A stretch of 64,000 bases of DNA from Nitrosomonas ureae. Lineage in GTDB: Bacteria > Pseudomonadota > Gammaproteobacteria > Burkholderiales > Nitrosomonadaceae. The DNA is taken from NCBI RefSeq assembly GCF_900206265.1, contig NZ_LT907782.1, positions 992,001 to 1,056,000 on the forward strand. Reading direction: 5' to 3'. The notes under the pieces are model-generated. The model ran no database searches. It was not told the origin of the DNA and worked only from the letters and a program-made list of their open reading frames with translations. Made by a program: the position numbers and the translations under genes. Within the stretch, counting starts at the first letter, position 1, and each line of letters begins with the position of its first letter. Below are positions 55,524 through 64,000 of this stretch, piece after piece.

Positions 55524-57233
55524 ATGTCTCAAGTTATAAATTCAAATATTGCTTCACTGACTGCACAACGTAACCTTAATTCATCACAGTCATCATTGAA
55601 CACATCTTTAGAACGTTTATCTTCTGGATTGAGAATCAATAGTGCTAAAGATGATGCCGCTGGTTTGGCGATTTCTGAAAGAATGTCGACACAAATTCGC
55701 GGATTGAATCAAGCTAACCGCAATGCCAATGATGGTATTTCACTCACGCAAACTGCTGAGGGTGCATTGACAGAAATCGGCAACAACTTACAGCGTATTC
55801 GTGAATTATCGGTTCAGGCATCGAATGCAACAAACACTGCAAGTGATCGTGCAGCGCTTCAAGCTGAAGTCACGCAATTAACCTCTGAAATTCAACGTGT
55901 CGCTACTCAAACTCAATTTAATGGAATGAATTTGCTCGACGGCTCTTTCGGCACCTTCAATCTTCAAGTCGGCGCTAACGCCAATCAAACTATTTCTGCA
56001 TCGTCAGGAAATTTTCAAACCAATTCATTCGGCAACTATCGTATCGGTGGCCTAGCCGCTTTTACTGCAGGCGGTGTTGGTGATCTTGTCGCGGGAACAA
56101 TCGGCGCTAATAGCGATGCAATCGGCAATGCTGTACTGGTTAGCGGAACAACTGGCGATGCATCAGGCGTTAACGGCGCAGCCGCTGCAGGTGATTTCAG
56201 AATTTCTACTTCCTCAGGAAACTTTGATGTCTATTATCGTGCGGGAGCCAGCGCTGCTGAGATAGCCAGCTCAATCAACAAAACCGGCAGTGGCGTGAAT
56301 GCTTCCGCTTCTACCGAAGTAGTACTCGGTGCAGCGACCGGTAGCGGTGCTGGATTTCTACAGAACACTACTTATTCTTTTGCAATTTCAACCGATTATT
56401 CAGACCCGACCAATGCAAATACGGTTGATCCAAAGTTCACGACAATTTCTTTTAAAACGGGTGGAGCGGATGATGCATCCGATGTCGATTCTGGAAATTA
56501 CTTGAGCACAGCAATCAAAGCATTCAATGATGCTTCTGCCAAGACAGGATTTACTGCCGAAGCTGTGCAAACAGAAGATGGCTATTGGGCTATTAAGCTA
56601 AGCAATGCGAACGGGAACGATCTTCGCATTTTGAATAATTCCTATGACAACACTGGAGCTGCAATTGGTATCACTGTCTCCGACATAGCAGTCCTCGACG
56701 GTGATACAGGCACCACTGACTCCCTAGCAGATACACTTGCCGGCGGTGGGCTCGATGCAACTACAGGTGTATGGACTAATGGCAACGGTGCTTGGTACAC
56801 CGGCAAAGTGACGCTCGATTCTTCTCAGTCATTCAGTGTAACAACGGCCGTTGCCGATGTCTTTCAAGATGCAGCAACACCTGGTACAGCGGCAGCTGGT
56901 ACTTACGGTGCACAGCTACAAGCTACCAACGCAGTTGATGTTACCTCGTATGATGCAGCACAACGCACCCTATCGATTGTCGATGCTGCTCTGAGTACAG
57001 TCAATAGTCAACGCGCTAACTTTGGTGCTCTGCAGAATCGCCTTGAAAGCACGATGTCAAATTTGCAGTCCACTTCGGAAAATCTGTCAGCTTCACGCTC
57101 TCGGATTAGAGATGCTGATTTTGCTGCTGAATCGGCGAATCTGACACGATCCCAGATTCTTCAGCAGGCTGGTGTAGCGATGTTGGCACAGGCTAATCAA
57201 TTACCCAACAATGTCTTATCGTTATTGAGATAA
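55524..57233 (+). CDS. fliC: Flagellin
   Basis: Filament subunit exported by the flagellar type III system. Conserved D0/D1 ends: N-terminal [17 protein letters not shown] and '[19 protein letters not shown]', C-terminal '[18 protein letters not shown]' and [10 protein letters not shown]. The product is 569 residues with a large variable middle (about 180-460) rich in Gly, Ala, Thr and Asp that would be surface exposed. The ATG at 55524 has AGGAGA 6 bases upstream; the longer start at 55497 is not conserved. Transcribed from the sigma-28 promoter at 55343. Confidence 0.97.
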   Translation: MSQVINSNIASLTAQRNLNSSQSSLNTSLERLSSGLRINSAKDDAAGLAISERMSTQIRGLNQANRNANDGISLTQTAEGALTEIGNNLQRIRELSVQASNATNTASDRAALQAEVTQLTSEIQRVATQTQFNGMNLLDGSFGTFNLQVGANANQTISASSGNFQTNSFGNYRIGGLAAFTAGGVGDLVAGTIGANSDAIGNAVLVSGTTGDASGVNGAAAAGDFRISTSSGNFDVYYRAGASAAEIASSINKTGSGVNASASTEVVLGAATGSGAGFLQNTTYSFAISTDYSDPTNANTVDPKFTTISFKTGGADDASDVDSGNYLSTAIKAFNDASAKTGFTAEAVQTEDGYWAIKLSNANGNDLRILNNSYDNTGAAIGITVSDIAVLDGDTGTTDSLADTLAGGGLDATTGVWTNGNGAWYTGKVTLDSSQSFSVTTAVADVFQDAATPGTAAAGTYGAQLQATNAVDVTSYDAAQRTLSIVDAALSTVNSQRANFGALQNRLESTMSNLQSTSENLSASRSRIRDADFAAESANLTRSQILQQAGVAMLAQANQLPNNVLSLLR

Positions 57234-57249
57234 GCGATCATCTGAGAAT

Positions 57250-57294
57250 GACTTTGGGGTAGCTCACGGATTCTATAATGACTACCCCATAGTC
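57250..57294 (+). other. Large hairpin between fliC and flaG
   Basis: GACTTTGGGGTAG (57250-57262) can pair with CTACCCCATAGTC (57282-57294) at 12 of 13 positions with a 19-base loop. No T-run follows, so it may stabilise the fliC transcript or attenuate read-through rather than terminate fully. Confidence 0.55.
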
Positions 57295-57317
57295 ACCCGT
57301 ATAGAAGGAGATTTAGC

Positions 57318-57686
57318 ATGATCACTAATTCAACAGGAAATACAAGCAACATTGTTTCTCTATCTACAACTTTTCATCCTACCTCGATTACGAACAAGTC
57401 TTCGACAAATCTGACCAACAATGAAAATGTTCCTGACCAAATAGCACAATCTATCACAGCCAATGCTGATCAATTGCATGAGGCTGTTGGTAAAATAGAA
57501 AAATTTTCGCTAGCCGTGCAACAAAATTTGAAATTCTCTATAGACGAAGATTCTGGCAAAACAGTAATTAAAGTTATGGATGCCACAACCGATGAAATAG
57601 TTCGTCAAATTCCAACTGAAGAAATGATTGATATAGCACGCGCGCTCAGCAAAATCCACGGCGCTTTATTTAACGACTGTGCCTAA
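57318..57686 (+). CDS. flaG: FlaG family protein
   Basis: A 122-residue FlaG protein linked to filament length. The disordered Ser/Thr/Asn-rich N-terminus is followed by the FlaG core (about 55-120) with 'LKFSIDEDSGKTVIKVMD' and IVRQIPTEEMI. GAAGGAG precedes the ATG. Lies between fliC and fliD as usual. Confidence 0.92.
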   Translation: MITNSTGNTSNIVSLSTTFHPTSITNKSSTNLTNNENVPDQIAQSITANADQLHEAVGKIEKFSLAVQQNLKFSIDEDSGKTVIKVMDATTDEIVRQIPTEEMIDIARALSKIHGALFNDCA

Positions 57687-57725
57687 TATTATTGTTGCAG
57701 AATTAGATAAAGTGAGGAACACAGC

Positions 57726-59156
57726 ATGATCTCATCACCAGGTCTTGGTTCAGGACTAGATATCAATGGAATCATTAGCCAACTTATGGCAATCGAACAA
57801 CGACCTCTCCTGCAGCTAAGCACGAAAGAAGCGAGACAGCAAGCTGAACTTTCCGCCTATGGTAACTTAAAAAGTGCACTATCTACCTTCCAGGGTACCG
57901 TTAAAACATTAGCCAATTCGTCTTTATTCACAGGTGTCAAGGCATCGATTGTTGATTCTACGATCGCTTCCGTTAACGCAACTTCCAGTGCAGAAATAGG
58001 TGCGCATCAAATTGAAGTACAAACTCTCGCACAGGCACAAAAAATAAAATCCGAATCTTTTACATCACCCAGCGATATCATCGGCAGTGGTACGCTAACC
58101 ATTGAATTTGGTACCTATAACATAGATGGGACATTCACTGAGAATTTAAAAAAAGCGTCTGCGTCGATCACTATTGAATCCGATCAAACATCTCTTGCAA
58201 ATATACGGGATACAATAAATAAAGCCAGTATCGGTGTCACTGCAAGTATCGTCAACGACGGCAACGGCAATCGACTGGTTTTATCATCCAATGATTCTGG
58301 TTTGAATAATGCTTTAAAGATCACAGTCAGTGACGATGATTTAAACAATATTGATAACAATGGCTTATCAAAACTTGCTTATGATGCTTCAACTGGTGGT
58401 ACAGCAAATATGTCTGAAACCGTCGCAGCACGGGATGCTACCTTAGTAATAGATGGAATTACCATTACCAAGCCATCCAACACCATCACCGATGCATTGC
58501 AAGGGATGACAATCAATTTATTCAGAGAAAATCCCGGGACAACTACCAGCTTATCAATTACGAAGGATACAACAAGTGTACAGACTGCAGTTAGTACGTT
58601 TGTGAATGCATATAACGAACTGCAAAAAACCATCGCTAGCCTGTCTAATTATGACCAAGTCAACCAACAAGCATCTATTCTGACTGGAGACTCAACAGTA
58701 CGAGCAGTGCAGACCCAGTTGCGAGGTATATTGAATTCAAGCTTACAAAGTAGTGTTGCAGGAGAATTAAATACACTATCGCAAGTCGGCATCAGCTTCC
58801 AAAAAGACGGCACCCTATTGTTAGATAACGGCAAACTAAATGCTTCACTCAATGATCCTACCAAGGATGTTTCATCGTTATTTGCAACAGATGGCTTTGC
58901 TGCAAGACTGGATCGAATGATTGATGGAATGCTTGAAAACAATGGCTTAATTGATGGCCGCATGGATGGCATTAACACATCTATCAAGGATATAAATAAA
59001 CAACGCGAAGCGCTGGGCAGTCGTCTTGAAATTGTAGAAAAACGATTTCGCACCCAATTTACAGCTTTAGATACAACAATTGCGAGTATGAAACAAACCA
59101 GTGAATTCTTGGCACAGCAACTATCTAGTTTGCCCGGTGCTAATACTAATAACTAA
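57726..59156 (+). CDS. fliD: Flagellar cap protein FliD (hook-associated protein 2)
   Basis: Caps the filament and folds incoming flagellin. The 476-residue product opens ISSPGLGSGLDINGIISQLM, the family signature, and ends in a coiled-coil segment (about 415-470). GAGGAA lies upstream of the ATG. Normal length. Confidence 0.96.
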   Translation: MISSPGLGSGLDINGIISQLMAIEQRPLLQLSTKEARQQAELSAYGNLKSALSTFQGTVKTLANSSLFTGVKASIVDSTIASVNATSSAEIGAHQIEVQTLAQAQKIKSESFTSPSDIIGSGTLTIEFGTYNIDGTFTENLKKASASITIESDQTSLANIRDTINKASIGVTASIVNDGNGNRLVLSSNDSGLNNALKITVSDDDLNNIDNNGLSKLAYDASTGGTANMSETVAARDATLVIDGITITKPSNTITDALQGMTINLFRENPGTTTSLSITKDTTSVQTAVSTFVNAYNELQKTIASLSNYDQVNQQASILTGDSTVRAVQTQLRGILNSSLQSSVAGELNTLSQVGISFQKDGTLLLDNGKLNASLNDPTKDVSSLFATDGFAARLDRMIDGMLENNGLIDGRMDGINTSIKDINKQREALGSRLEIVEKRFRTQFTALDTTIASMKQTSEFLAQQLSSLPGANTNN

Positions 59157-59188
59157 AAATCACTAATTTTATGAGATAGGAATACAAA

Positions 59189-59614
59189 ATGTTTTTCACA
59201 ACAAATGCAATATCCACCTATCAACGCGTTGGTATTGAAACAGGTGTTGAATCAGCTGATCCGCACAAGCTTATTTTAATGTTATTTGAAGGCACACAGG
59301 AAGCTCTAGCAAAAACTAGAATGCATATGCAGCGTAACGAAATAGCTGAAAAGGGGCAAATGATTTCAAAAGCCATAACCATAATTGACGAGGGCCTGAG
59401 TGCTTGTCTCGATATGAAAGCGGGTGGTGATTTAGCAATCAAGCTTCAAGCACTTTATAATTATATGACACATCAATTATTAGTAGCTAATATTCAAAAT
59501 AACATTGAAATATTAGATGAAGTAAATAAGCTTTTATCTGAACTATATAGCGCCTGGAAAGAAATCGGAGAATCCAATCAGGCGAAAACCACAATAAAAG
59601 CAATCGCTATCTAA
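59189..59614 (+). CDS. fliS: Flagellin export chaperone FliS
   Basis: Binds flagellin's C-terminus in the cytoplasm and prevents early polymerisation. The 141-residue protein has the family opening 'AISTYQRVGIETGVESADPHKLILML' in shortened likeness (key: YQRVGIETGVESADPHKLI) and an all-helical fold. Downstream of fliD by 32 bases. Confidence 0.95.
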   Translation: MFFTTNAISTYQRVGIETGVESADPHKLILMLFEGTQEALAKTRMHMQRNEIAEKGQMISKAITIIDEGLSACLDMKAGGDLAIKLQALYNYMTHQLLVANIQNNIEILDEVNKLLSELYSAWKEIGESNQAKTTIKAIAI

Positions 59615-59650
59615 TCAAATATTTTGTAACAAAAAAGGATATGTAAAAGA

Positions 59651-59986
59651 ATGGACAATGCACATACGATAATAATCTACAATACCATTTTAGCAACAAC
59701 CGAGAAAATGCTGACCGCTGCACAAAATAGCGAATGGGATCAATTAGTATCATTAGAACAAGAATGCAGGAAGCTGACCGAAAGTCTCAAAAAAAATGAT
59801 ACAGAGCCTCCGCTTGATAGGGAATTACAACAACAAAAAATAAAAATTATTCATCAAATATTGGATAACGATGCCCAAATTCGGGCAATTATTGAGCCAT
59901 GGATGGCAAGATTACAGGAAATGCTCAGCATCAATAGGCGCACACGCAATCTCCAACAAACCTATCAGCCTATTAACACTATATAA
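59651..59986 (+). CDS. fliT: Flagellar chaperone FliT
   Basis: A 111-residue helical protein in the standard fliD-fliS-fliT order. FliT is the export chaperone for FliD and in enterobacteria also tempers FlhDC. The 'AQNSEWDQLVSLEQECRKL' segment (about 25-43) matches the family. AAAAGGA lies near the ATG. Confidence 0.85.
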   Translation: MDNAHTIIIYNTILATTEKMLTAAQNSEWDQLVSLEQECRKLTESLKKNDTEPPLDRELQQQKIKIIHQILDNDAQIRAIIEPWMARLQEMLSINRRTRNLQQTYQPINTI

Positions 59987-60054
59987 ACACTCAAATTAAG
60001 AATCAGAATATGTTGCTCTTATCGGATAAATACAAACAACGAATATAAGCTGTC

Positions 60055-61083
60055 TTGAATCCAATTATAATCAAAACTGATTTAATCACGCCTCTAACAC
60101 AGATAAAATCTGTATCACCGGTAATACCCGTAACAGCAATTCTTGATTCACAAGACTCTTCTAGCAAATTTGAACAAGGTCAGAAATATCAGGCATTCAT
60201 TGAAGCACGTTTATCTAACGGATACTCCAAGGTATTGGTTAACAACAAACTGCTTCAAATAGATTTGCCAGTAAAATTTCAACCCGGCAGTAAAATAGAA
60301 CTAGTTTTTATTTCTCACCAACCAAACCTAAAATTCCTCATTCTCGATGAAGCTATTATAAAATCAAAAGAAAATATCACTTCAATAAGCACCACTGGGC
60401 GATTTATCGATCTTCTAATACATGACACTTTGAAACATGCCTCAACTAATGCCACCCAATTCCTAACAAGTTCTTCTCCACTTCTGAATGGAACACCAAC
60501 AAATAGCACTGAATTACCCGGTTTATTGCAAAAAGCAATTATCCAAAGTGGTTTATTCTATGAATCGCATCAGGCTCAATGGATTAATGGAGAAAATACA
60601 CTGGAAAATTTACAACAAGAACCACAAAGTAAATTACTGTTAGCGATACCTGAGTTATCTATGACTAAAACAGCGATTTCTGCTTCGCTAGTTCCTGAAA
60701 TACCAGCGCATACTCAGAGTATGTCATTAGTACAACAACAGCTAAACACACTGGAAACCGGGCATCTCTTCTGGCAAGGTGAAGTTTGGCAGGGGCAGCC
60801 GATGAAGTGGGAGATCTGTGAACAACCTGAAGATAAAAGCAAGAGTGGTGAATCCGATCCTGCAGTACAGTGGCGTACACAATTTCACTTATCACTACCA
60901 CAATTAGGAGATATTACTGCGACTCTTTTAGTTAACGCTCAAGGTATTAATATTAATATAGAAACATCGCGGGTAGACACAACTAGTTTATTAAAAGGCA
61001 ATCGGTCTCTGCTTACGACAGATATGCAATCTGCAGGATTAACTATCAAAACAGTAGAAGTTCAATACAATGACAACAAATGA
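60055..61083 (+). CDS. FliK-like flagellar hook-length control protein
   Basis: The 342-residue product has a variable N-terminal region and a C-terminal FliK-type domain (about 230-340; 'GEVWQGQPMKWEI', 'FHLSLPQLGDITATLLVN' and a final strand). The start is TTG at 60055: a stop (TAA, 60046-60048) lies just upstream in frame and no ATG exists nearby. It overlaps the next gene by 14 bases. Shorter and more diverged than typical FliK; a second copy in the main flagellar cluster is likely. Confidence 0.75.
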   Translation: MNPIIIKTDLITPLTQIKSVSPVIPVTAILDSQDSSSKFEQGQKYQAFIEARLSNGYSKVLVNNKLLQIDLPVKFQPGSKIELVFISHQPNLKFLILDEAIIKSKENITSISTTGRFIDLLIHDTLKHASTNATQFLTSSSPLLNGTPTNSTELPGLLQKAIIQSGLFYESHQAQWINGENTLENLQQEPQSKLLLAIPELSMTKTAISASLVPEIPAHTQSMSLVQQQLNTLETGHLFWQGEVWQGQPMKWEICEQPEDKSKSGESDPAVQWRTQFHLSLPQLGDITATLLVNAQGININIETSRVDTTSLLKGNRSLLTTDMQSAGLTIKTVEVQYNDNK

Positions 61084-61399
61084 TTCTTACTCCACCGCTG
61101 TAGCGCTTGCGTATCGAGAAGGACAAATCGCACCTAAAGTAATCGCTAAAGGTCGTGGTCTCATTGCTCAAGAAATTATTCGGCGTGCTAAAGAAGCAAA
61201 TATCTATGTTCATGAATCAAGTGAACTAGTTGCATTATTGATGCAAGTAAATCTTGATGACCGCATTCCGCCACAGCTTTATGTCGCAGTCGCTGAATTA
61301 CTTGCATGGCTTTATCGCCTGGAAAAAGCAGAAACAACCCTGGTGACTGCTAACAGTCTTAGCAGCAAGATCGCACAACAAACTTTGGAGGGAAATTGA
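61070..61399 (+). CDS. Stand-alone FlhB C-terminal-domain homolog
   Basis: A 109-residue protein matching the cytoplasmic tail of FlhB/YscU (opening STAVALAYREGQIAPKVIAKG, then 'PPQLYVAVAELLAWLYRLE'), without the membrane part and without the NPTH autocleavage motif. Such FlhB-like tails (as in YlqH) accompany FliK-like genes and may modulate export switching. It overlaps the end of the FliK-like gene and is followed by ycgR. Confidence 0.85.
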   Translation: MTTNDSYSTAVALAYREGQIAPKVIAKGRGLIAQEIIRRAKEANIYVHESSELVALLMQVNLDDRIPPQLYVAVAELLAWLYRLEKAETTLVTANSLSSKIAQQTLEGN

Positions 61400-61401
61400 C
61401 A

Positions 61402-62187
61402 ATGCTTGCACCTAATCAGGAAACTGAAACATATGAAGTATTAGAACCGACTACACTATTCTCTGATGAAAAAAATGAGAAATTCCGCATCCGCTCGGAA
61501 ATTGATATTCTCTTTATACTTCGCGGAATCATGCAAGCGGATTCACTCATTACACTTTATCCCGATTATGAAAGTGATTTTATACTGACATCGATTCTAG
61601 CCATAAACTCTGACAGGAAAGAAATGGTCATTGATTATGGCATCAATGAGAAACATTGCCAAAAAGCTCTCAATTCCAAAGAATTAGTTTTTGTCACCAC
61701 GCAAAATAGAGTAAAAATAGAGTTTGTCTGTAATCAAATCAAGAAAATTTACTTCAATAATAAAGATGCATTCGTAGTTAATATCCCAGAAACTCTCCTA
61801 CGCATACAAAGAAGGAATCATTTTCGCATATCCACCCCTATCGTAAAGCCACTTAAATGTGCTATTCCAATACCCGGTAAAAACACAACGACTTCTAAAG
61901 CTGAGGTCGCACTCCTGGATATAAGTTGTGGCGGTACTGCGGTCATTGATCAACATCCAATTATCAATTTTGACCCAGGAATAATTTATGACAATTGCCA
62001 AATCATGCTTCCAGAGATTGGTACTATTAACGTTACTATCCAAGTAAAAAACACCTACGAAATCACTTTACGTAATGGGCAAAATTGTATGCGTGCAGGG
62101 TGTCAATTTATTAATCTAGCAGCAAATATGGAAGCTATGATACAGCGCTATATTATTAAACAAGAACAAATGAGAAAAATGAAATAA
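61402..62187 (+). CDS. ycgR: Flagellar brake protein YcgR (PilZ domain)
   Basis: The 261-residue c-di-GMP effector slows the flagellar motor when c-di-GMP is high. N-terminal YcgR domain (about 25-125), then a PilZ domain (about 130-250) with the RxxxR c-di-GMP motif in RRNHFR and DxSxxG in LDISCGG. The ATG at 61402 has GGAGGG about 10 bases upstream; a TTG at 61396 overlapping the flhB-like stop is an alternative. It links the two GGDEF proteins of the window to motility. Confidence 0.9.
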   Translation: MLAPNQETETYEVLEPTTLFSDEKNEKFRIRSEIDILFILRGIMQADSLITLYPDYESDFILTSILAINSDRKEMVIDYGINEKHCQKALNSKELVFVTTQNRVKIEFVCNQIKKIYFNNKDAFVVNIPETLLRIQRRNHFRISTPIVKPLKCAIPIPGKNTTTSKAEVALLDISCGGTAVIDQHPIINFDPGIIYDNCQIMLPEIGTINVTIQVKNTYEITLRNGQNCMRAGCQFINLAANMEAMIQRYIIKQEQMRKMK

Positions 62188-62749
62188 ACTGAATTGCTCT
62201 GGCCAAATAAAACCGGACACTTTTCTAAGCTCATTTCCAAATTCAATTAATAACGTGTTGATATTAAATATAATTACAGACACTCACTCTTCCTCAGCAT
62301 TCCGATCGGCATTGAAGATTCCCAGTTTGCTGCAGTACTTGTTCATGGGGCTTGAGTGCAGAAGCAGCAGAGTTAAATCACCTGGGACAAAGCTGGAGGC
62401 TATTGACTGAGCGCCTCAGAGGTGCCTCGCAAGCCACAAACCGCCCAGAAATAGCAACTAAACATTCAATTTATTGATCATAGCATTTGCCCTCAATCTC
62501 GCCCAGATGCTTGCGTAACACCCCAAATATCCGCTTTCTACGCTTCCTAATACCATCTGGAACTTACAATCCATTTTATGTAGGTCAAACCCTGATACTC
62601 TTTCATCTTGAATCTCCTCCTCTTGGCCAAGATAGAAGATTCTCAATGACCGTCGCATAGGCAAACCTCAGTGAGCCTCCCGGAAAAACCGGGGACTTAC
62701 CTTACTGAGCTATCGCAAACAAATTTTCCGAGCCATACGATGCAAGCTG
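62188..62749. other. Intergenic region with IS200 relic
   Basis: About 560 bases of mixed remnants; the only recognised piece is the degenerate IS200-type transposase at 62471-62606. CTGAG-CGC-CTCAG at 62409-62421 is a small hairpin without T-run. Confidence 0.45.
62471..62606 (-). pseudogene. Degenerate IS200/IS605-type TnpA fragment
   Basis: On the minus strand an ATG at 62606, with GGAGA upstream, opens MKEYQGLTYIKW; the homology then shifts frame to MDCKFQMV and shifts again to RKRRKRIFGVLRKHLGEI before a TAA at 62473. These three pieces line up in order with the N-terminus of IS200 transposases (KWDCKYHVVF...RRK...LFG..R..LGEI). The catalytic HUH motif and Tyr are gone. A frameshifted relic. 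Confidence 0.75.
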
Positions 62750-63346
62750 TTATTTTCTAGTATAAATAACCTCAAGCATTTTCATTTCATCACCACCCTG
62801 ATGGGTTCCATACATGATAAATTCTTGTACATCACTATTTACAATTCTCCAAATAGAACGATGCGTCATATATCCTCCACCTACTTCAGCATGCCGTCCT
62901 GTTAAGGTAATGATCTTGCCATCCGCACTCGCCGTACCGTTCATCATGAAAATTTGCGTACTCATGGTATCGATCCATGTCGAGATATACTGTTTAAGCA
63001 GATTATCGTACGCAACAGTCCAGATACCCGAATACGGCTTTCCATGCATACTGCCCGTGATTTCCTGCTGAAGAAAACGGCCGCCTAGCAGTAGCTTGAT
63101 ATCTGCAGATCCGGTTGATTCTACAGCCGGTTTCTGCGGATCCATCCATTCTTTCGTCTTGGTTATCCAACTGCCCGTAAGACTTGCAAACAATTTATGC
63201 GGTTCTCCAGGTGTAGCTAACTTAGCATAAACTTCCATCATCTCTTCATGACTCATGGGTTTATCATTCTTTTGGTCATTCGCAAGAACACCCATTGTCA
63301 TTAACAAAGAAAACACAATAAATAGAGTAAATTGCAAATACCGCAT
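62750..63346 (-). CDS. Exported DUF1579 protein
   Basis: A 198-residue protein with a signal peptide (about 1-22, cleavage after VLANDQ) and a DUF1579 domain (about 50-198; 'LLLGGRFLQQEITGSMHGKPYSG'-type core, key LLGGRFL). GAGGAGA lies 5-6 bases before the ATG. Function unknown; beta-barrel-like fold likely. Follows the DUF1428 gene by 51 bases in one operon. Confidence 0.82.
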   Translation of the reverse strand: MRYLQFTLFIVFSLLMTMGVLANDQKNDKPMSHEEMMEVYAKLATPGEPHKLFASLTGSWITKTKEWMDPQKPAVESTGSADIKLLLGGRFLQQEITGSMHGKPYSGIWTVAYDNLLKQYISTWIDTMSTQIFMMNGTASADGKIITLTGRHAEVGGGYMTHRSIWRIVNSDVQEFIMYGTHQGGDEMKMLEVIYTRK

Positions 63347-63397
63347 AGTCTTCTCCTCAATAAAAAATTGTCAATAAATCTGAATTAATAAAACCAA

Positions 63398-63760
63398 CTA
63401 GAAACTAACAATTGTCTTGAAACCACCATAGGCCATCCGCTTGCAATCGAAGGGATGAGAATCAGGGTTCATCGAAGACGCCAAACGTGGATCAGCCATA
63501 ACCGCCTGATTAACCCGGTCACGATGTTCTTTCGATTCGAACACGATCCATGCAAAAATAACCGTTTCATTTTCGTCGGCATCGGTTAATTTTTTGAATG
63601 ACACCAACTCTTTCTGATCGAGGTCATCTCCCGCACACTCGATATATTCCAGGGCACCGTGCTCTTTCCAAACCAAGCCAGCCAATTCAGCCATTTTTTG
63701 ATATTCCTCCAGTTTATCCTGAGCAATTGGAATCACATAACCATCAACATACTTTCCCAT
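63398..63760 (-). CDS. DUF1428 (YbaA-like) protein
   Basis: A 120-residue cytoplasmic protein with the family opening KYVDGYVIPI and later MADPRL and 'CKRMAYGGFKTIV'; a dimeric alpha-beta barrel fold (ABM-like) is expected. The ATG at 63760 has AGGAGA 6 bases upstream; an in-frame start at 63823 is not conserved. First gene of the pair with the DUF1579 gene. Confidence 0.88.
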   Translation of the reverse strand: MGKYVDGYVIPIAQDKLEEYQKMAELAGLVWKEHGALEYIECAGDDLDQKELVSFKKLTDADENETVIFAWIVFESKEHRDRVNQAVMADPRLASSMNPDSHPFDCKRMAYGGFKTIVSF

Positions 63761-64000
63761 TGTTTTCTCCTGTAAGATATTTACTAAAGTTAAACTTAAC
63801 GAACTTTCAATCTGCACACGCAACTAATGCGGCTTAACTCACAAGTCTATCAACACTTCGTATTCACGCGTAAATCAACTTGCCGCCAGAAGCGGATTTG
63901 ACTGAGACATAACACTTCCCCTTTCTGCAAAAATTAAAAACAAGATTTTTTGATTGGGCAAATAGTAATGCATTAATCATTTTTACTGCGCTCCAGCTCA
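63761..64000. other. Terminal intergenic region, nothing recognised
   Basis: Promoter region of the DUF1428 operon at the window edge; no further feature seen. Confidence 0.35.

Noticed and set aside
1..64000. tRNA, rRNA or known riboswitch
   Set aside because: I checked the intergenic stretches by eye and found no cloverleaf, rRNA segment or riboswitch core; a covariance-model scan would be decisive.

Overview
The window looks like chromosomal DNA of a motile, flagellated betaproteobacterium with moderate G+C. The resemblance of many proteins (secreted beta-helix, DUF3450/TtpC/TonB cluster, group III truncated haemoglobin, BicA-like SulP transporter, pepA-holC-valS order) suggests Nitrosomonas or another member of the Nitrosomonadaceae. 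This is inferred from protein likeness; the window holds no rRNA, no ammonia-oxidation gene and no tRNA that I can see.

Layout. 0-5.3 kb: partial patatin lipase with a small upstream partner, proline iminopeptidase, an APS-reductase-type CysH, a small exported protein, a retropepsin-like periplasmic protein and GreB. 5.4-9.4 kb: pstSCAB phosphate transporter behind a clear PHO box. 9.6-14.3 kb: a PhoX-family phosphatase with a small membrane protein, a large exported beta-helix protein and a BASS transporter. 14.7-23.0 kb: two very repetitive secreted-type proteins (657 and 1744 residues) built of seven-bladed FG-GAP propellers and RTX modules, with a small exported coiled-coil protein between them. 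23.5-31.9 kb: a seven-gene minus-strand operon (DUF3450, TtpC, ExbB, ExbD, TonB, TPR protein, TonB-dependent receptor). 32.5-37.3 kb: an accessory patch in which an IS3-family element has split a NERD-like/SEC-C gene, next to a SulP transporter. 37.5-42.7 kb: DUF2254 protein, small envelope proteins, a diguanylate cyclase and a truncated haemoglobin. 43.1-52.6 kb: housekeeping genes (malic enzyme, serB, an HDOD-GGDEF protein, pepA, holC, valS). 52.9-55.2 kb: a NarL-type two-component pair. 55.3-62.2 kb: late flagellar genes fliC, flaG, fliD, fliS, fliT, a FliK-like gene, a stand-alone FlhB tail and ycgR. 62.2-64 kb: an IS200 relic and two small conserved genes.

How it may work together. The main observation is a likely Pho regulon. 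Direct-repeat boxes with the geometry 7 bases, 4 bases, 7 bases, then exactly 10 bases to a -10-like hexamer, lie just upstream of pstS, the phoX-like gene, the beta-helix gene and the first gene of the TonB/TtpC/receptor operon. This suggests one phosphate-starvation programme: an energised outer-membrane receptor and an exported beta-helix protein acting at the surface, a PhoX phosphatase releasing phosphate, and PstSCAB importing it. The receptor's substrate is not known from sequence. A second theme is cyclic-di-GMP and motility: two GGDEF proteins with intact inhibitory sites, YcgR, and a flagellin gene with a strong sigma-28 promoter.
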